Positions 24,862 through 35,212 are shown, counted from the stretch's first letter. The stretch is DNA of 52,941 bases from JBAOHV01 sp964450685 (GCA_964450685.1 CAYVDN010000022.1:1-52941); one strand, 5' to 3'. The notes: generated by a model from the sequence alone, not told the origin. Program-made: numbers and translations.

Positions 24862-25623
24862 TTACGGGACCGCCGCCAACAGTGCATCGGTCAGCCGCTG
24901 GAACTCGGCCAGTTCGTCGTCGTCGAGCACCGCCAGGTCCGTGGCGAACGCCTGCTCGGTCAGGTCCTCGGCGTTCTGCCACAGGCCCTTGTCGACGTCG
25001 GCGGGGGGCTCCGACGGCTCGGGCCAGCCGAAGATCGCCGCCATGTACGGCGTGCGGATCATGAACGCGGTAGCCGGATCGAGTCCCACCTGACGTATCG
25101 CTGCGATGTGGCGCGCAGCGCGCAGCTCCCGCAGTGCGTTCATCCGGTGCAGGGCCAACTCTGGCTCGCCATCGGGCTCGGGCAGGTCCCGCCACCCGGC
25201 GAAAAGCGGTGCGTCGGCAGCGTCCGCGGCCTGGATCACCTTGTCGCACAGCTCGGACAGGCGGTCGAGGCCCTCGGTCCCTTCGGCGATGTTCGCAACC
25301 GCCCAACGCGCCCCGTATGCGGCGAAGCGGGCGGCGGACTCGGAGCGGCTCTCCACCGACGCGGACGACTCCCAACCGGCCCGGACGGTCTCGGCCGGGA
25401 AGAAGGTCATCGCCTCGAACACCTCTACGTGGCCGACGTCGCCCAGAACCCCACCCCGGCCGGCTATGTAGAAGCCGATCCCCTGATAGCCGAGGCCGGC
25501 GACCTCGCCGTACATGTCCATGTCCAACATGAACTTGGCGCCGATGTCATGGACTGCCCGGGCGGTGTGCTTCGCAGCTTCGAGGGCCGCGGGGCGCGGT
25601 TCGGAGATGTTGGAGTCGCTCAT
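24862..25623 (-). CDS. SCO6745-like helical protein
   Basis: A 253-residue soluble, Ala-rich helical protein similar to the SCO6745 family of unknown function. Recognised features are AALEAAKHTARAVHDIGAKF near the N-terminus and LGYQGIGFYIAGRGGVLGDV, where family members carry an aromatic-Ala-Gly-Arg-x-x-Pro/Val-Leu-Gly signature. The chain is mostly helical with no signal peptide or membrane segment. The start at 25623 follows TAGCGT by eight bases; the longer frame to 25728 overlaps the next gene's start on the other strand and is rejected. It is convergent with the hydratase gene and divergent from the SNF2 gene. No function can be given. Confidence 0.7.
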   Translation of the reverse strand: MSDSNISEPRPAALEAAKHTARAVHDIGAKFMLDMDMYGEVAGLGYQGIGFYIAGRGGVLGDVGHVEVFEAMTFFPAETVRAGWESSASVESRSESAARFAAYGARWAVANIAEGTEGLDRLSELCDKVIQAADAADAPLFAGWRDLPEPDGEPELALHRMNALRELRAARHIAAIRQVGLDPATAFMIRTPYMAAIFGWPEPSEPPADVDKGLWQNAEDLTEQAFATDLAVLDDDELAEFQRLTDALLAAVP

Positions 25624-25706
25624 GGGACCGGACGCTACCGCCGGGGTGACCGGCCCGGTCCCCGAGGGAGTCGGTGTCAGGGTGCGTGAGTAGCGTCGTG
25701 GCCCAG

Positions 25707-28700
25707 ATGTCCTCATCACCTCGCCCACTGTCGCTGAACGACCCAGGGGTCCTCAGCGGCTACGACCACCGCTCGGTCGAACGCGGGATCCGCTACGCGG
25801 CCGAGGCCAGGGTCACGATCCTCGAGTCCGGCCCGGGCTGGGTGATGGGCGAGGTGCAGGGAAGCCACTACGAGCCCTACATGGTCGACGTCGAATGGTT
25901 CGACGGTCCCCGCGGGGTGATACTCACCGATGACTGCAACTGTCCGCTCGGAGGCCGCTGCAAGCACGCTGTTGCGCTCATCGTCACCGCATCCAGGTTG
26001 AACGCCCTGTCGCCCGGAGCAGGGAAGTCCGCGGTGATGGCCATACCCGGGCCGGACTGGCGAGAGACCCTGTCGCGGGTAGCGACCCACGAAGCAGAAG
26101 CCACGATGCCGATGGCGCTGCAGTTCAGCGTTCAGGCAGGTCTCCCTCCGTCCTACGGCTCCGCACCGAGAACCCAGCTCTTCGTACGACCTCTTCGGAT
26201 GGGCACCAAGGGCCGGTGGGCGAAGTCCGGCGCATCGTGGCGTGACGTCGAGTCGCCATACCTGCACTACGACCTGCGCGGCACTGACGCGACACATCTG
26301 GCGGCGCTGCGCGCGATGGCCCAGTCGTCCGGAAACCGCGTGTACTCGACGGGCGCCAGCCCGGTGGCGATCGACAATTTCGGCCCCGGGGCGTGGGCGG
26401 CGTTACGCCACGCGGTCGCCGTCGGCGTCGAGCTGATCGGCACCGACGACACGGTCACGGTCGAGCTGTCCCCGGAGAAGGCGGCTTTCGGTGTCGACCT
26501 GACCACAACCACCGACGACGGCATCCGTGTGCTGGCGGGATTCAGACACGAAGGCGAGGTGGTCGACCTGAGGTCGGTCGACGGGGGCACGATCGGCACA
26601 CCTCCGAACGGCCTGTTCGTCGTCGAAGCGGGACGGATCGTCCTGATCGAACTCGAGCGTCCGCTCGCCGACGGCCTGGTTCCACTTATGCGCGCAGGCG
26701 AGCTGGCCATCCCGCGCCACGACGTCGACGATTTCCTCGACGTCTACCAGCCACAACTCGCCAGGTCGGTGTCCGTCACCTCCTCGGACGGCTCCGTGAC
26801 CGACCTGCACCCGGAGTTCGTCGGCGTCGTCGTCAAGGTCGAGCACCACGCAGTCGATGCGGCCAGACTCAGGTGGACCGTTCGGTACCGTCGCGGCGAG
26901 CGCGTTACCGACTACGGACTCCTCGATCGGACCGGCACTGCCCGCGACCGCGCCGCTGAGGCGGCAACGATCGCTTCGATCGAGCTACCGACGGGTTTCC
27001 CCTCGCCCCTCGTCGACGCCCACGGTCGTCCGCTCAACCTGATTCTCCGCGGCGCTGCAACCGTGACCCTCCTCACCGAGGTCGTGCCGTGGCTCGTAGA
27101 ACGGGGCCAGGTGACGGTCGAGGTGAGCGGAGACGCGCCCGAGCTCCGCAGAGCCGTCGGCGACCCGCTGATCGAACTGGACGTCAGCGACCGCACAGGT
27201 GGCGACGACCACAACGACTGGTTCGACCTCGAGGTCAAGGTGAGCATCGACGGAGAACCCGTCGAGTTCGCGCAGCTGTTCAGCGCTCTCGCTCTCGACG
27301 AACCGGTCCTGGTCCTCCCGAGCGGCACGTGGCTCCACCTGGACCGGCCCGAGCTCGACCGCTTGCGCGAGCTCCTCGACGAGGCCCGCGGGTTGGCCGA
27401 GCCCACCGATGACGGATCGATCCGCATCAACCGCTTCCAGACGAGCTGGTGGGACGAGCTGACGGACCTGGGCGTCGTCCGCTCGCAGAGCGAGAGATGG
27501 GAACGCAGCTTGGCCCGCATGGCTGAGCTCAGCGCCCCGGAACCGATCGATCCGCCGGAAGGACTGGCGGCGAAGCTCCGCCACTACCAACAGGACGGAC
27601 TCGACTGGCTGGCCTTCCTGCACGCCAACGAGCTAGGCGGGATCCTCGCCGACGACATGGGCCTGGGCAAGACCGTCCAGACGCTTGCGCTCTTCCTGCA
27701 CATCCTCGGCCACTGCCCCGACGCCCGCTTCCTGGTTGTCGCACCAACGAGCGTCGTCAGCAACTGGCACCGAGAGGCCGCGATGTTCGCCCCGGACGTC
27801 CAGGTCCGCACGATCACCTCGACCGCTGCCCGACGAGGTGCGTCACTGGCCGAAGCGATCGGCGACGCCCGCATCGTCGTCACCTCCTACGCCCTGTTCC
27901 GCCTGGAGTCCGCCGACTACCAGGCTCTCGACTGGGAGCTACTCGTCCTCGACGAGGCCCAGTTCGTCAAGAACCACCGCGGCAAGACCTACCAGTGCGT
28001 GCGCCGCCTTGACGCCAGGACCAAGATCGCCATTACAGGCACCCCCATAGAGAACAGCCTCATGGACCTCTGGTCGCTGCTGTCCATCGTCGCACCTGGG
28101 CTGTACCCGGACCCGCGACGGTTCTCCGAGGTCTATCGCCGTCCCATCGAGAGCGGCCGGGCACCGGACCTGTTGGCCACACTGCGCCGTCGCGTCGCGC
28201 CACTCATGCGTCGGCGCACCAAGGACGAGGTCCTCACGGAGCTGCCACCCAAGATCGAACAGACAGTGGACGTCGAGCTCAACGCGAAGCACATGCGTCT
28301 CTACCAGACACAGCTCCAGCAGCAGCGCAAGAAGGTGCTGGGCCTCGTAGGTGATGTCGACAAGCACCGCTTCGAGATCCTGAGGTCACTCACCATCCTG
28401 CGACAGCTGAGCCTCGACGCCGCCCTGATCGACGATGCGCACGACTCGGTCGGATCCGCCAAGATCGACCGGCTGCTCGAGGATCTGACCCAGGTTGTGG
28501 CCGAAGGGCACCGGGCGCTGGTCTTCTCGACGTTCACCCGCTACCTGACGAGGGTGAAGGCGCGTCTCGACGACGCCGGGATCGCCTACTCGTATCTCGA
28601 CGGCAGGACCCGGCGACGCGACCGGGCGATCAGCGCCTTCACCAACGGTGATGTCCCCGTTTTCGTGATCAGTCTCAAGGCCGGTGGATTCGGACTCAAC

Positions 28701-28970
28701 CTCACTCAGGCCGACTACTGCTTCGTTCTGGACCCCTGGTGGAACCCGGCGGCGGAGACCCAGGCGATCGACCGGGCCCACCGCATCGGTCAGGCCAACA
28801 CGGTGGTCGTCTACCGGTACGTGTCCACCGGGACGATCGAGGAGAAGGTCATGGAGCTGAAGGAGCGCAAGGCCGCGCTGTTCTCGAGTGTCATGGACGC
28901 TGACGACACCCTGTCCGCGGCGCTCGACGCTGACGACATCCGTGCTCTCATCGACCTTCCGCCCGGCTGA
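25707..28970 (+). CDS. SWI2/SNF2-family ATPase with N-terminal SWIM zinc finger
   Basis: A 1087-residue DNA translocase. A SWIM finger near the N-terminus has the C-x-C-x5-C-x-H pattern in DDCNCPLGGRCKHAV (Cys77, Cys79, Cys85, His87). A middle region of about 500 residues is of unknown fold. The ATPase core has LADDMGLGKT (Walker A Lys655), DEAQ (749-752), ITGTPIENSLMDLWSL and MRRRTKDEV. The second lobe has VFSTFTRYLTR, KAGGFGLNLTQA and AIDRAHRIGQ. Such HepA/RapA-like proteins act in transcription recycling or DNA repair; the sequence does not decide. ATG 25707 is chosen; GTG 25698 and GTG 25674 are in-frame alternatives. Confidence 0.88.
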   Translation: MSSSPRPLSLNDPGVLSGYDHRSVERGIRYAAEARVTILESGPGWVMGEVQGSHYEPYMVDVEWFDGPRGVILTDDCNCPLGGRCKHAVALIVTASRLNALSPGAGKSAVMAIPGPDWRETLSRVATHEAEATMPMALQFSVQAGLPPSYGSAPRTQLFVRPLRMGTKGRWAKSGASWRDVESPYLHYDLRGTDATHLAALRAMAQSSGNRVYSTGASPVAIDNFGPGAWAALRHAVAVGVELIGTDDTVTVELSPEKAAFGVDLTTTTDDGIRVLAGFRHEGEVVDLRSVDGGTIGTPPNGLFVVEAGRIVLIELERPLADGLVPLMRAGELAIPRHDVDDFLDVYQPQLARSVSVTSSDGSVTDLHPEFVGVVVKVEHHAVDAARLRWTVRYRRGERVTDYGLLDRTGTARDRAAEAATIASIELPTGFPSPLVDAHGRPLNLILRGAATVTLLTEVVPWLVERGQVTVEVSGDAPELRRAVGDPLIELDVSDRTGGDDHNDWFDLEVKVSIDGEPVEFAQLFSALALDEPVLVLPSGTWLHLDRPELDRLRELLDEARGLAEPTDDGSIRINRFQTSWWDELTDLGVVRSQSERWERSLARMAELSAPEPIDPPEGLAAKLRHYQQDGLDWLAFLHANELGGILADDMGLGKTVQTLALFLHILGHCPDARFLVVAPTSVVSNWHREAAMFAPDVQVRTITSTAARRGASLAEAIGDARIVVTSYALFRLESADYQALDWELLVLDEAQFVKNHRGKTYQCVRRLDARTKIAITGTPIENSLMDLWSLLSIVAPGLYPDPRRFSEVYRRPIESGRAPDLLATLRRRVAPLMRRRTKDEVLTELPPKIEQTVDVELNAKHMRLYQTQLQQQRKKVLGLVGDVDKHRFEILRSLTILRQLSLDAALIDDAHDSVGSAKIDRLLEDLTQVVAEGHRALVFSTFTRYLTRVKARLDDAGIAYSYLDGRTRRRDRAISAFTNGDVPVFVISLKAGGFGLNLTQADYCFVLDPWWNPAAETQAIDRAHRIGQANTVVVYRYVSTGTIEEKVMELKERKAALFSSVMDADDTLSAALDADDIRALIDLPPG

Positions 28971-29040
28971 CCCCTCCAGCGTCCTCCCCCGCCCGGCATC
29001 ACGCCCGTACCGCCCGGTTCCGACGTTGCAGAATGCGGGG

Positions 29041-30444
29041 ATGACGTTCCCCACCAGCACTCCCTCGGAGCAAGGGGTCGACCCGGCTGCTCTGCTGGGC
29101 TTCGTCGAGACGTTGGACGCCGATCCGCGCTTCGAACCACATGGACTCATCGTGCAACGCCATGGACGCCGGGTTCTCGAGGCCTACTGGAGGCCGCACC
29201 GAGCCGGCCAGGCAAGACTCGTCTACTCGCTCAGCAAGTCGTTCACCGGCGCAGCTCTCGCTCTTGCAGTCGGGGACGGGAAGGTTTCCCTCGATGATCT
29301 CGTAGCGGATCACCTCGGCGAGATCATGAACCGCGCCGACGAGCGCACCCGCCGCATGCGCGTCCGTCACATCGCGTCGATGGCGACCGGGCACCAGGAC
29401 GAGACGCTGCTCGACTCGTTCATGGCCGAGCCGGACGACCCGCTCCGCGGGTTCTTCACGCTCAGCCCCGAACACGAACCCGGGACCTGGTTCGCGTACA
29501 ACCAACCCCCGGTGCTGGCGTTGAGCGCCGTGCTGCGCCGTGCGACCGGCAAGAGGTTGCTCGACCAACTGCGGCCACGCGTTCTCGACCCACTCGGAAT
29601 CGACAACTTCCATTGGTACCAGTACCAGCCCGGCATAGACGTGGGCTTCTCCGGTGTGTTCACCGATCTGGGCTCGATCGCACGCTTCGGGCAGCTCCAC
29701 CTGGATGACGGGGTGTGGGCCGGGCAACGGCTCCTCCCCGAGGGATGGATCGCCCAGGCGTCGAGACCCCAGATCACCAACGCTCAGCGACCAGAGCCCG
29801 ACTGGAGCCGCGGCTACGGGTTCTTGTTGTGGATGTGCCGGCACGGCTACCGGGGCGACGGATCACACGGGCAGTTCATGGTCGTCCTGCCCGAGCAGGA
29901 CGCTGTTGTCGCCTTCTATTCGCATACTGCGCAGATGCAGTCGTTCATGGATCTGATCTGGGATGTTCTCGTCCCGGCGATCGGATCGCACGTGGGCCCG
30001 GACCGATCGGGTGATGCCGAACTCGAGGAGCGGATCTCGGATCTTGGCATCGACACCGCCGAGCAACGCTCCGGTCGGTCGCGGCCTGTCAGCGACGCCG
30101 CTACCGGACTGTTCACACCGCGGGCGGACTCCGGCAGTCACCCGAGCATCACGTCGGTCGAGATCTCCGACGGGGAGCTGCTGCTACACGAAGGCGACCT
30201 GAGCACCCGGGTGCCTCTGGCCCGGACGTGGACAGATGTGGCGGGAGCACCCATCTCGGCGAGTGCGGCGGTCGGTGACGACGGTTCCGTGACCGTCGAT
30301 CTGGCGATGCTCGCGTCGCCTCACCGGTTGGAGCTGACGACCGACCCGGCGACCGCCACATTCGTCGCGTCGTGGCCTCTGCCACCCCTGTTCGGTTTGG
30401 GCCTGGAGCCTGTGCTGGCCCGGATGCGCCCACCACAGCCATAG
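29041..30444 (+). CDS. Beta-lactamase-family serine hydrolase
   Basis: A 467-residue class C beta-lactamase/6-aminohexanoate-dimer-hydrolase-like protein without an evident signal peptide. The nucleophile is Ser63 in the S-x-x-K motif SLSK (63-66). The Tyr motif reads YNQ (153-155), where the third position is usually Asn. The HGQ-type third motif lies in DGSHGQFMVV. The C-terminal about 100 residues form a separate beta-rich domain. It may be an esterase, amidase or D-aminopeptidase. CAGAAT six bases before the ATG suggests a leaderless start. The longer frame from 28888 runs inside the SNF2 gene and is rejected. Confidence 0.85.
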   Translation: MTFPTSTPSEQGVDPAALLGFVETLDADPRFEPHGLIVQRHGRRVLEAYWRPHRAGQARLVYSLSKSFTGAALALAVGDGKVSLDDLVADHLGEIMNRADERTRRMRVRHIASMATGHQDETLLDSFMAEPDDPLRGFFTLSPEHEPGTWFAYNQPPVLALSAVLRRATGKRLLDQLRPRVLDPLGIDNFHWYQYQPGIDVGFSGVFTDLGSIARFGQLHLDDGVWAGQRLLPEGWIAQASRPQITNAQRPEPDWSRGYGFLLWMCRHGYRGDGSHGQFMVVLPEQDAVVAFYSHTAQMQSFMDLIWDVLVPAIGSHVGPDRSGDAELEERISDLGIDTAEQRSGRSRPVSDAATGLFTPRADSGSHPSITSVEISDGELLLHEGDLSTRVPLARTWTDVAGAPISASAAVGDDGSVTVDLAMLASPHRLELTTDPATATFVASWPLPPLFGLGLEPVLARMRPPQP

Positions 30445-30475
30445 CATCACCCACCGAGGACCGAGGGGGCCCGAC

Positions 30476-33202
30476 ATGGGTGACGCAACGACGACCACCG
30501 CCTGGCACGCGCTCGGGATCGACGAGACGGTCGCCGAGCTGGGAACCGACCTCGAACGAGGATTGAGTGCAGCTGAGGCCGCTGAGAGGCTGACCCGACA
30601 AGGCCCCAACGAGCTGGTCGAGTCAGCGTCGCCACCGCTCTGGAAGGCGATCGTCGCCCAGTATCGCGACTTCATGCAGCTTCTCCTCATCGGCGCCGGC
30701 ATCGTCAGCTGTGTCATCGGTCAGGTGTCGACCGGTGTGATGCTCTTCGCGCTCACCGTTCTCAACGCCTTCATGGGGTACCGCCAGGAAGCCAAGGCCG
30801 AAGCGGCCGTCGCCGCGCTCCAGGACATGATGCACGTCTCGGCGAGGGTCGTACGCGACGGCGAACCGACCGAGATGGACGCCCGCGACCTGGTTCCGGG
30901 TGACGTGGTCGACGTGGAGGCGGGCGATCTGGTCCCCGCCGACGGACGCATCGTCAGAGCAGCGACACTCGAGATCGAGGAGTCCGCCCTGACCGGCGAG
31001 AGCCAGCCCTCGGCCAAGTCCTCCGAGACCGTTGGACGCGACCGCAGCGATGCAACCACCGAACCGACCGTGGCGGACGACGAGGTGGCACTCGGCGACC
31101 GTCACGACATGGCGTACATGAACACCCAGGTCACCCGCGGGACCGGGCGACTGGTGGTCACGGGCACGGGCATGGCGACCGAGATGGGGCGGATCGCCGG
31201 GATGCTCGACGAGGTTCAACTGGAGCTGTCACCGCTCCAGCGCCAGATGAACCAGCTCGCCAAGGTGTTCGCGTACGTCGCGGGTCTGACGATCGCGCTG
31301 ATGGTTGGCGCGGGACTCATCCGTGGCCTGGCCCGCGACGAGCTGTTCCTCCTCGGCATAACAGTCGCCGTCGGAGCCATCCCCACGGGTCTGCCGATCA
31401 TCATGACCTCGCTGTTGTCGATCGGCACCCGCCAGCTCGCCGAGCACCGCGCCGTGGTCAAGGACCTGACCTCGGTCGAGACGCTGGGGTCCACCTCTGC
31501 CATCTGCTCGGACAAGACGGGAACGCTCACCCTGAACCAGATGACGGTGCGCGTGATCGCGACCGCATCCGGGCAGTTCTCCGTCGAGGGCAGTGGCTAC
31601 GGTCCGAACGGGGCGATCCTCCACCCGACCGGCGTGGACACGTCGGTGCTCGAACTGCCGCTGACGGCCGTGGCGCTATGCAGTGATGCGACGGTGCGGG
31701 AGGGCGTCCTACTGGGCGACCCGACAGAGGGAGCGATCGTGGCAGTCGCCGGCAAGGGCGGCATGGACGTGGACGGCACACGGGTGCGGCACCCACGTAT
31801 CGCAGAGGTGCCGTTCGACTCCGACTACAAGCTCATGGCCACCTTCCACGACTGGACCGACGAGTCCGGCAAAGAGGTCGTGCGGTGCTTCGTCAAGGGT
31901 GCGCCAGATGTGATCCTCACCAGATCGTCGACCGCACAGGGATTGGAGCAGAAGGTCCCGATCGAGCTCGCCACCGAACTCGTCGACGAGACCAACCGAT
32001 CGTTCGCCGAGCAGGGGCTCCGTGTGCTCGCCTGTGCATACCGGGACTTGGACGCTCAGAGGTTCGACCCCTCTGGCGAACTTCTCCCGCTCATGTCCGA
32101 ACTCACCCTTCTCGGGCTGTTCGGCATCGTCGACCCACCCAGGCCCGAGGCACGCGACGCCATCGAGACAGCACGCAGCGCCGGCATAAGGGTCCGCATG
32201 ATCACCGGCGACCACGCAGTCACCGCGTCGGCGATCGCCGCGGAGCTGGGCATCGAGGGCCGGGCCATCACCGGCGCCGAGCTCGACCGGCTCAGCGATG
32301 AGGAGCTGCAGGACCAGATCGACGAGATCGGGGTCGTCGGCAGGGTCGCTCCGGAACACAAGGTCCGTCTGGTGCGTTCGCTCAGGGGTCGGGGCGAAGT
32401 AGTCGCCATGACCGGGGACGGCGTGAACGACGCCCCGGCGCTCAAGGCGGCGGACATCGGTGTCGCTATGGGGATCACGGGTACCGAGGTGTCCAAGCAG
32501 GCAGCGAGGATGATCCTGACCGACGACAACTTCGCCACGATCGTCGAGGCGGTGCGCCAGGGCCGCGGCGTCTACGAGAACCTGATGGAGTACATCAGGT
32601 TCCAGACCGCGTCTCTCGTCGCCTTCGTGGCTGCCTTCGTGGGAGCGACGCTGCTCAACATCGCACAGGGCGCACCTCTCAACCCGGTGCAGCTCCTGTG
32701 GATCAGCTTCGTGGTCATCGCGCCGCTGGGTGTGGCTCTGGGATTCGATGCCACGAAGGACTCCGTGATGGCCCTGTCACCGAGGGACCCGACCAGGCCC
32801 GTGCTCGACACCCGACGTTGGCTCCGCCTATCGCTGATGGGGGTGACGATGGCGGCTGTGACCTTGGTGGTCACGGCTGCCGCCCCCGGTGACGCAGAGC
32901 TGGGCAAGGCGACGATCTCGAACACCATGGCGTTCGTCATCATGTCGCTCAGCTGCATCGTCTGCGCGCTGTGCTGCAGGGACGAGTTCGACTCGGTGTT
33001 CGGATCGGACCCGTTCGACAACACCAGGCTGTTGCGCTCGCTCATCGTGACCGCGGTGGTGACGGTTCTGGCAACTGAGATGTCGTTCCTGCAGCAGTGG
33101 CTCCTGACGACTCCGCTCACGGCTCGCCAGTGGGGTATCTGCTTGCTGGGCGCAGCGATCGTTGTGGCTGTCGACGAGGCACGAAAGCTGGCCGAACGCT
33201 GA
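30476..33202 (+). CDS. P-type ATPase, P2-like, with non-canonical ion-site residues
   Basis: A 908-residue integral membrane ATPase. The N-terminal cation-ATPase domain and TGES actuator loop (173-176) are present, as are the phosphorylated Asp346 in SDKTGT, KGAPD (474-478) and TGDGVND (646-652). All general catalytic motifs are intact. The transmembrane sites are unusual: the M4 motif is PTGLP (303-307) instead of PEGLP. The M6 segment reads LLWISFVVIAPLG where Ca2+ pumps have LLWVNLVTDGLP, and M5 reads FQTASLVAF in place of SSNVGEVV. The carboxylates that bind Ca2+ appear to be gone, so the transported ion is unknown. GAGGGGG precedes the ATG. The ABC exporter follows after 4 bp. Confidence 0.88.
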   Translation: MGDATTTTAWHALGIDETVAELGTDLERGLSAAEAAERLTRQGPNELVESASPPLWKAIVAQYRDFMQLLLIGAGIVSCVIGQVSTGVMLFALTVLNAFMGYRQEAKAEAAVAALQDMMHVSARVVRDGEPTEMDARDLVPGDVVDVEAGDLVPADGRIVRAATLEIEESALTGESQPSAKSSETVGRDRSDATTEPTVADDEVALGDRHDMAYMNTQVTRGTGRLVVTGTGMATEMGRIAGMLDEVQLELSPLQRQMNQLAKVFAYVAGLTIALMVGAGLIRGLARDELFLLGITVAVGAIPTGLPIIMTSLLSIGTRQLAEHRAVVKDLTSVETLGSTSAICSDKTGTLTLNQMTVRVIATASGQFSVEGSGYGPNGAILHPTGVDTSVLELPLTAVALCSDATVREGVLLGDPTEGAIVAVAGKGGMDVDGTRVRHPRIAEVPFDSDYKLMATFHDWTDESGKEVVRCFVKGAPDVILTRSSTAQGLEQKVPIELATELVDETNRSFAEQGLRVLACAYRDLDAQRFDPSGELLPLMSELTLLGLFGIVDPPRPEARDAIETARSAGIRVRMITGDHAVTASAIAAELGIEGRAITGAELDRLSDEELQDQIDEIGVVGRVAPEHKVRLVRSLRGRGEVVAMTGDGVNDAPALKAADIGVAMGITGTEVSKQAARMILTDDNFATIVEAVRQGRGVYENLMEYIRFQTASLVAFVAAFVGATLLNIAQGAPLNPVQLLWISFVVIAPLGVALGFDATKDSVMALSPRDPTRPVLDTRRWLRLSLMGVTMAAVTLVVTAAAPGDAELGKATISNTMAFVIMSLSCIVCALCCRDEFDSVFGSDPFDNTRLLRSLIVTAVVTVLATEMSFLQQWLLTTPLTARQWGICLLGAAIVVAVDEARKLAER

Positions 33203-33206
33203 GACA

Positions 33207-35123
33207 GTGACTGGGGCGATCTCGGGAAAGCGGTTTCTGAGCGAGCACCGGACCGGCTTTGCTGTGTCAGTGAGTCCGACCGCCACCAACACCACCAGCT
33301 TTCCGCTCTCGAGCACCCCGCCGCTGCGCGACATCTGGCGGCACGCGTCCCGGCGCCGACCCAGGATCGTGTTCGCCGCGGTCATGTCGGTGATCAACAA
33401 GGCGTGCGACATCATGCCCGAGCTGCTCATTGGCGTCGCCGTCGACGTAGTGGTCAACGAGGGCGAGTCGATGGTCGGGCGGATCACCGGGCTGGAGGAC
33501 CGCTTCGACCAACTGCTGGTACTCGCTGCTGTCACCGTCGTGGTGTGGCTCGCCGAGTCCGGGTCGCAATACGTGGCGCACGTGACCTGGCGCAACCTCG
33601 CACAGGGGGTCGAGCACGACACGCGCATGGAGGCATACGCACACGTGCAGTCGCTGGAGATGTCCTACTTCGAGGACACCACATCGGGCGGGATGATGAC
33701 CGTCCTCAACGATGACGTGAACCAGCTGGAACGGTTCCTCGACGTGGGAGCGGACGAGATCATCCAGACGATCGCGAACGTCATCTTCGTCGGGATCGTC
33801 TTCGCCGTCATCTCGCCGACGCTCGCAGTGCTCGCGTTCCTGCCGATCCCTGTGATCGTGGTTGCGTCGCTGCGGTACCAACGGCGCCTCGAGCCGCGCT
33901 ACGACGCAGTCCGAGCGGCGACCACGCGCATCGGTGACACCCTCAGCAACAGCCTCGGTGGTGTCGCCACGGTCAAGGCGTTCAGCGGCGAGGACCGCGA
34001 AGTGCAACGTCTGGCCCAGGACAGCGACCACTACCGCGAGACGAACCGTCGGGCGATCGCACTGTCCAGCGCGTTCGTGCCGCTCATCCGCATCGCGATC
34101 CTCACCGGGTTCACGATGACCCTCGTCGTCGGTGGCGCAGCCGCGCTGAACGGGTCACTCGCCGTGGGGAGCTACTCAGTGCTGGTCTTCATGACCCAAC
34201 GCCTGTTGTGGCCGCTCACCCGTCTGGGCGAGATCCTGGACCTGTACCAGCGGGCCATGGCGTCGTGTCGTCGGATCTTCGGTCTGCTCGAGCTGGAGCC
34301 GTCGATCATGCCCGGCACGGCCGCGCTGGAGTGCCCGGTACGGGGTGAGGTGCGCTTCGACGACGTCACCTTCAGCTACCACCGCCCTGCACCCGGTTCG
34401 GACCCGGCAGACCCGAACGGGGCCGACCGCGACCACACGGTCCTGCGTGGCCTGTCGTTGACCGTCCCGGCGGGTGAGACCCACGCGATCGTCGGTTCGA
34501 CCGGCTCGGGCAAGTCGACCGTGCTCAAACTGCTGCTGCGGCTGTACGAGCCCGACTCCGGCACCATCTCGGTCGACGGGCTACCGATCGATCGGCTCAC
34601 ATTCTCGTCACTGCGAGGAGCAACTGGGTTCGTTCCCCAGGACGTGTTCCTGTTCCACGGCAGCGTCCGCGAAAACATCGCCTACGGCGACCCGGACGCC
34701 ACCGATGAACAGATCCGGCGCGCCGCGGTGCTCGCCGAGGCCGACGGCTTCATATCCGCCATGCCACACGGCTACGACAGCGTCGTGGGTGAACGGGGCC
34801 AGAAGCTCTCGGGCGGCCAGCGCCAACGCATCACGATCGCCCGGGCGCTCCTGCGCGACCCGGCCATCCTGTTGCTCGACGAGGCGACATCGGCGATCGA
34901 CAACGAGACCGAGGCAGCGATCCAGGCTTCACTGTCGAAGGTGTCGATGGACCGCACCACCATCGTGATCGCCCACCGGCTGTCCACCATCCGCCATGCC
35001 CACCGCATCCACGTGATGGAGGCCGGCCAGGTGGTCGAAACAGGAACGCACGCCGAACTGGTGGCACTGGGCGGGCTGTACGCAGCGCTGTGGCGGGTCC
35101 AGACAGGCGAGCTCGTCAGCTGA
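33207..35123 (+). CDS. ABC exporter, fused membrane and ATPase domains
   Basis: A 638-residue half-transporter. Six helices lie at about 50-350 with the ABC-exporter coupling segments (MEAYAHVQSLEMSYFEDTTSGGMMTVLNDDVNQLE and VATVKAFSGED are recognisable in part). The ATPase has Walker A VGSTGSGKST (about 429-438), Q-loop VPQDVFLF and signature LSGGQ (534-538). It also has Walker B ILLLDEATSA and His590 in IAHRLST. It should act as a homodimer or heterodimer; the cargo is unknown. GTG 33207 is preferred because AACGCT lies six bases before it; GTG 33264 is an alternative that still keeps every domain. A start at 33162 would overlap the P-ATPase gene. Confidence 0.88.
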   Translation: MTGAISGKRFLSEHRTGFAVSVSPTATNTTSFPLSSTPPLRDIWRHASRRRPRIVFAAVMSVINKACDIMPELLIGVAVDVVVNEGESMVGRITGLEDRFDQLLVLAAVTVVVWLAESGSQYVAHVTWRNLAQGVEHDTRMEAYAHVQSLEMSYFEDTTSGGMMTVLNDDVNQLERFLDVGADEIIQTIANVIFVGIVFAVISPTLAVLAFLPIPVIVVASLRYQRRLEPRYDAVRAATTRIGDTLSNSLGGVATVKAFSGEDREVQRLAQDSDHYRETNRRAIALSSAFVPLIRIAILTGFTMTLVVGGAAALNGSLAVGSYSVLVFMTQRLLWPLTRLGEILDLYQRAMASCRRIFGLLELEPSIMPGTAALECPVRGEVRFDDVTFSYHRPAPGSDPADPNGADRDHTVLRGLSLTVPAGETHAIVGSTGSGKSTVLKLLLRLYEPDSGTISVDGLPIDRLTFSSLRGATGFVPQDVFLFHGSVRENIAYGDPDATDEQIRRAAVLAEADGFISAMPHGYDSVVGERGQKLSGGQRQRITIARALLRDPAILLLDEATSAIDNETEAAIQASLSKVSMDRTTIVIAHRLSTIRHAHRIHVMEAGQVVETGTHAELVALGGLYAALWRVQTGELVS

Positions 35124-35212
35124 GCTACGCCGTCCACTCCGGCTCGAGGATCGTTCTGCGGGTTGCAAGCAAACGTTTGAGCTGATCACCTCACGCGCCG
35201 ATACCTGGTTGT

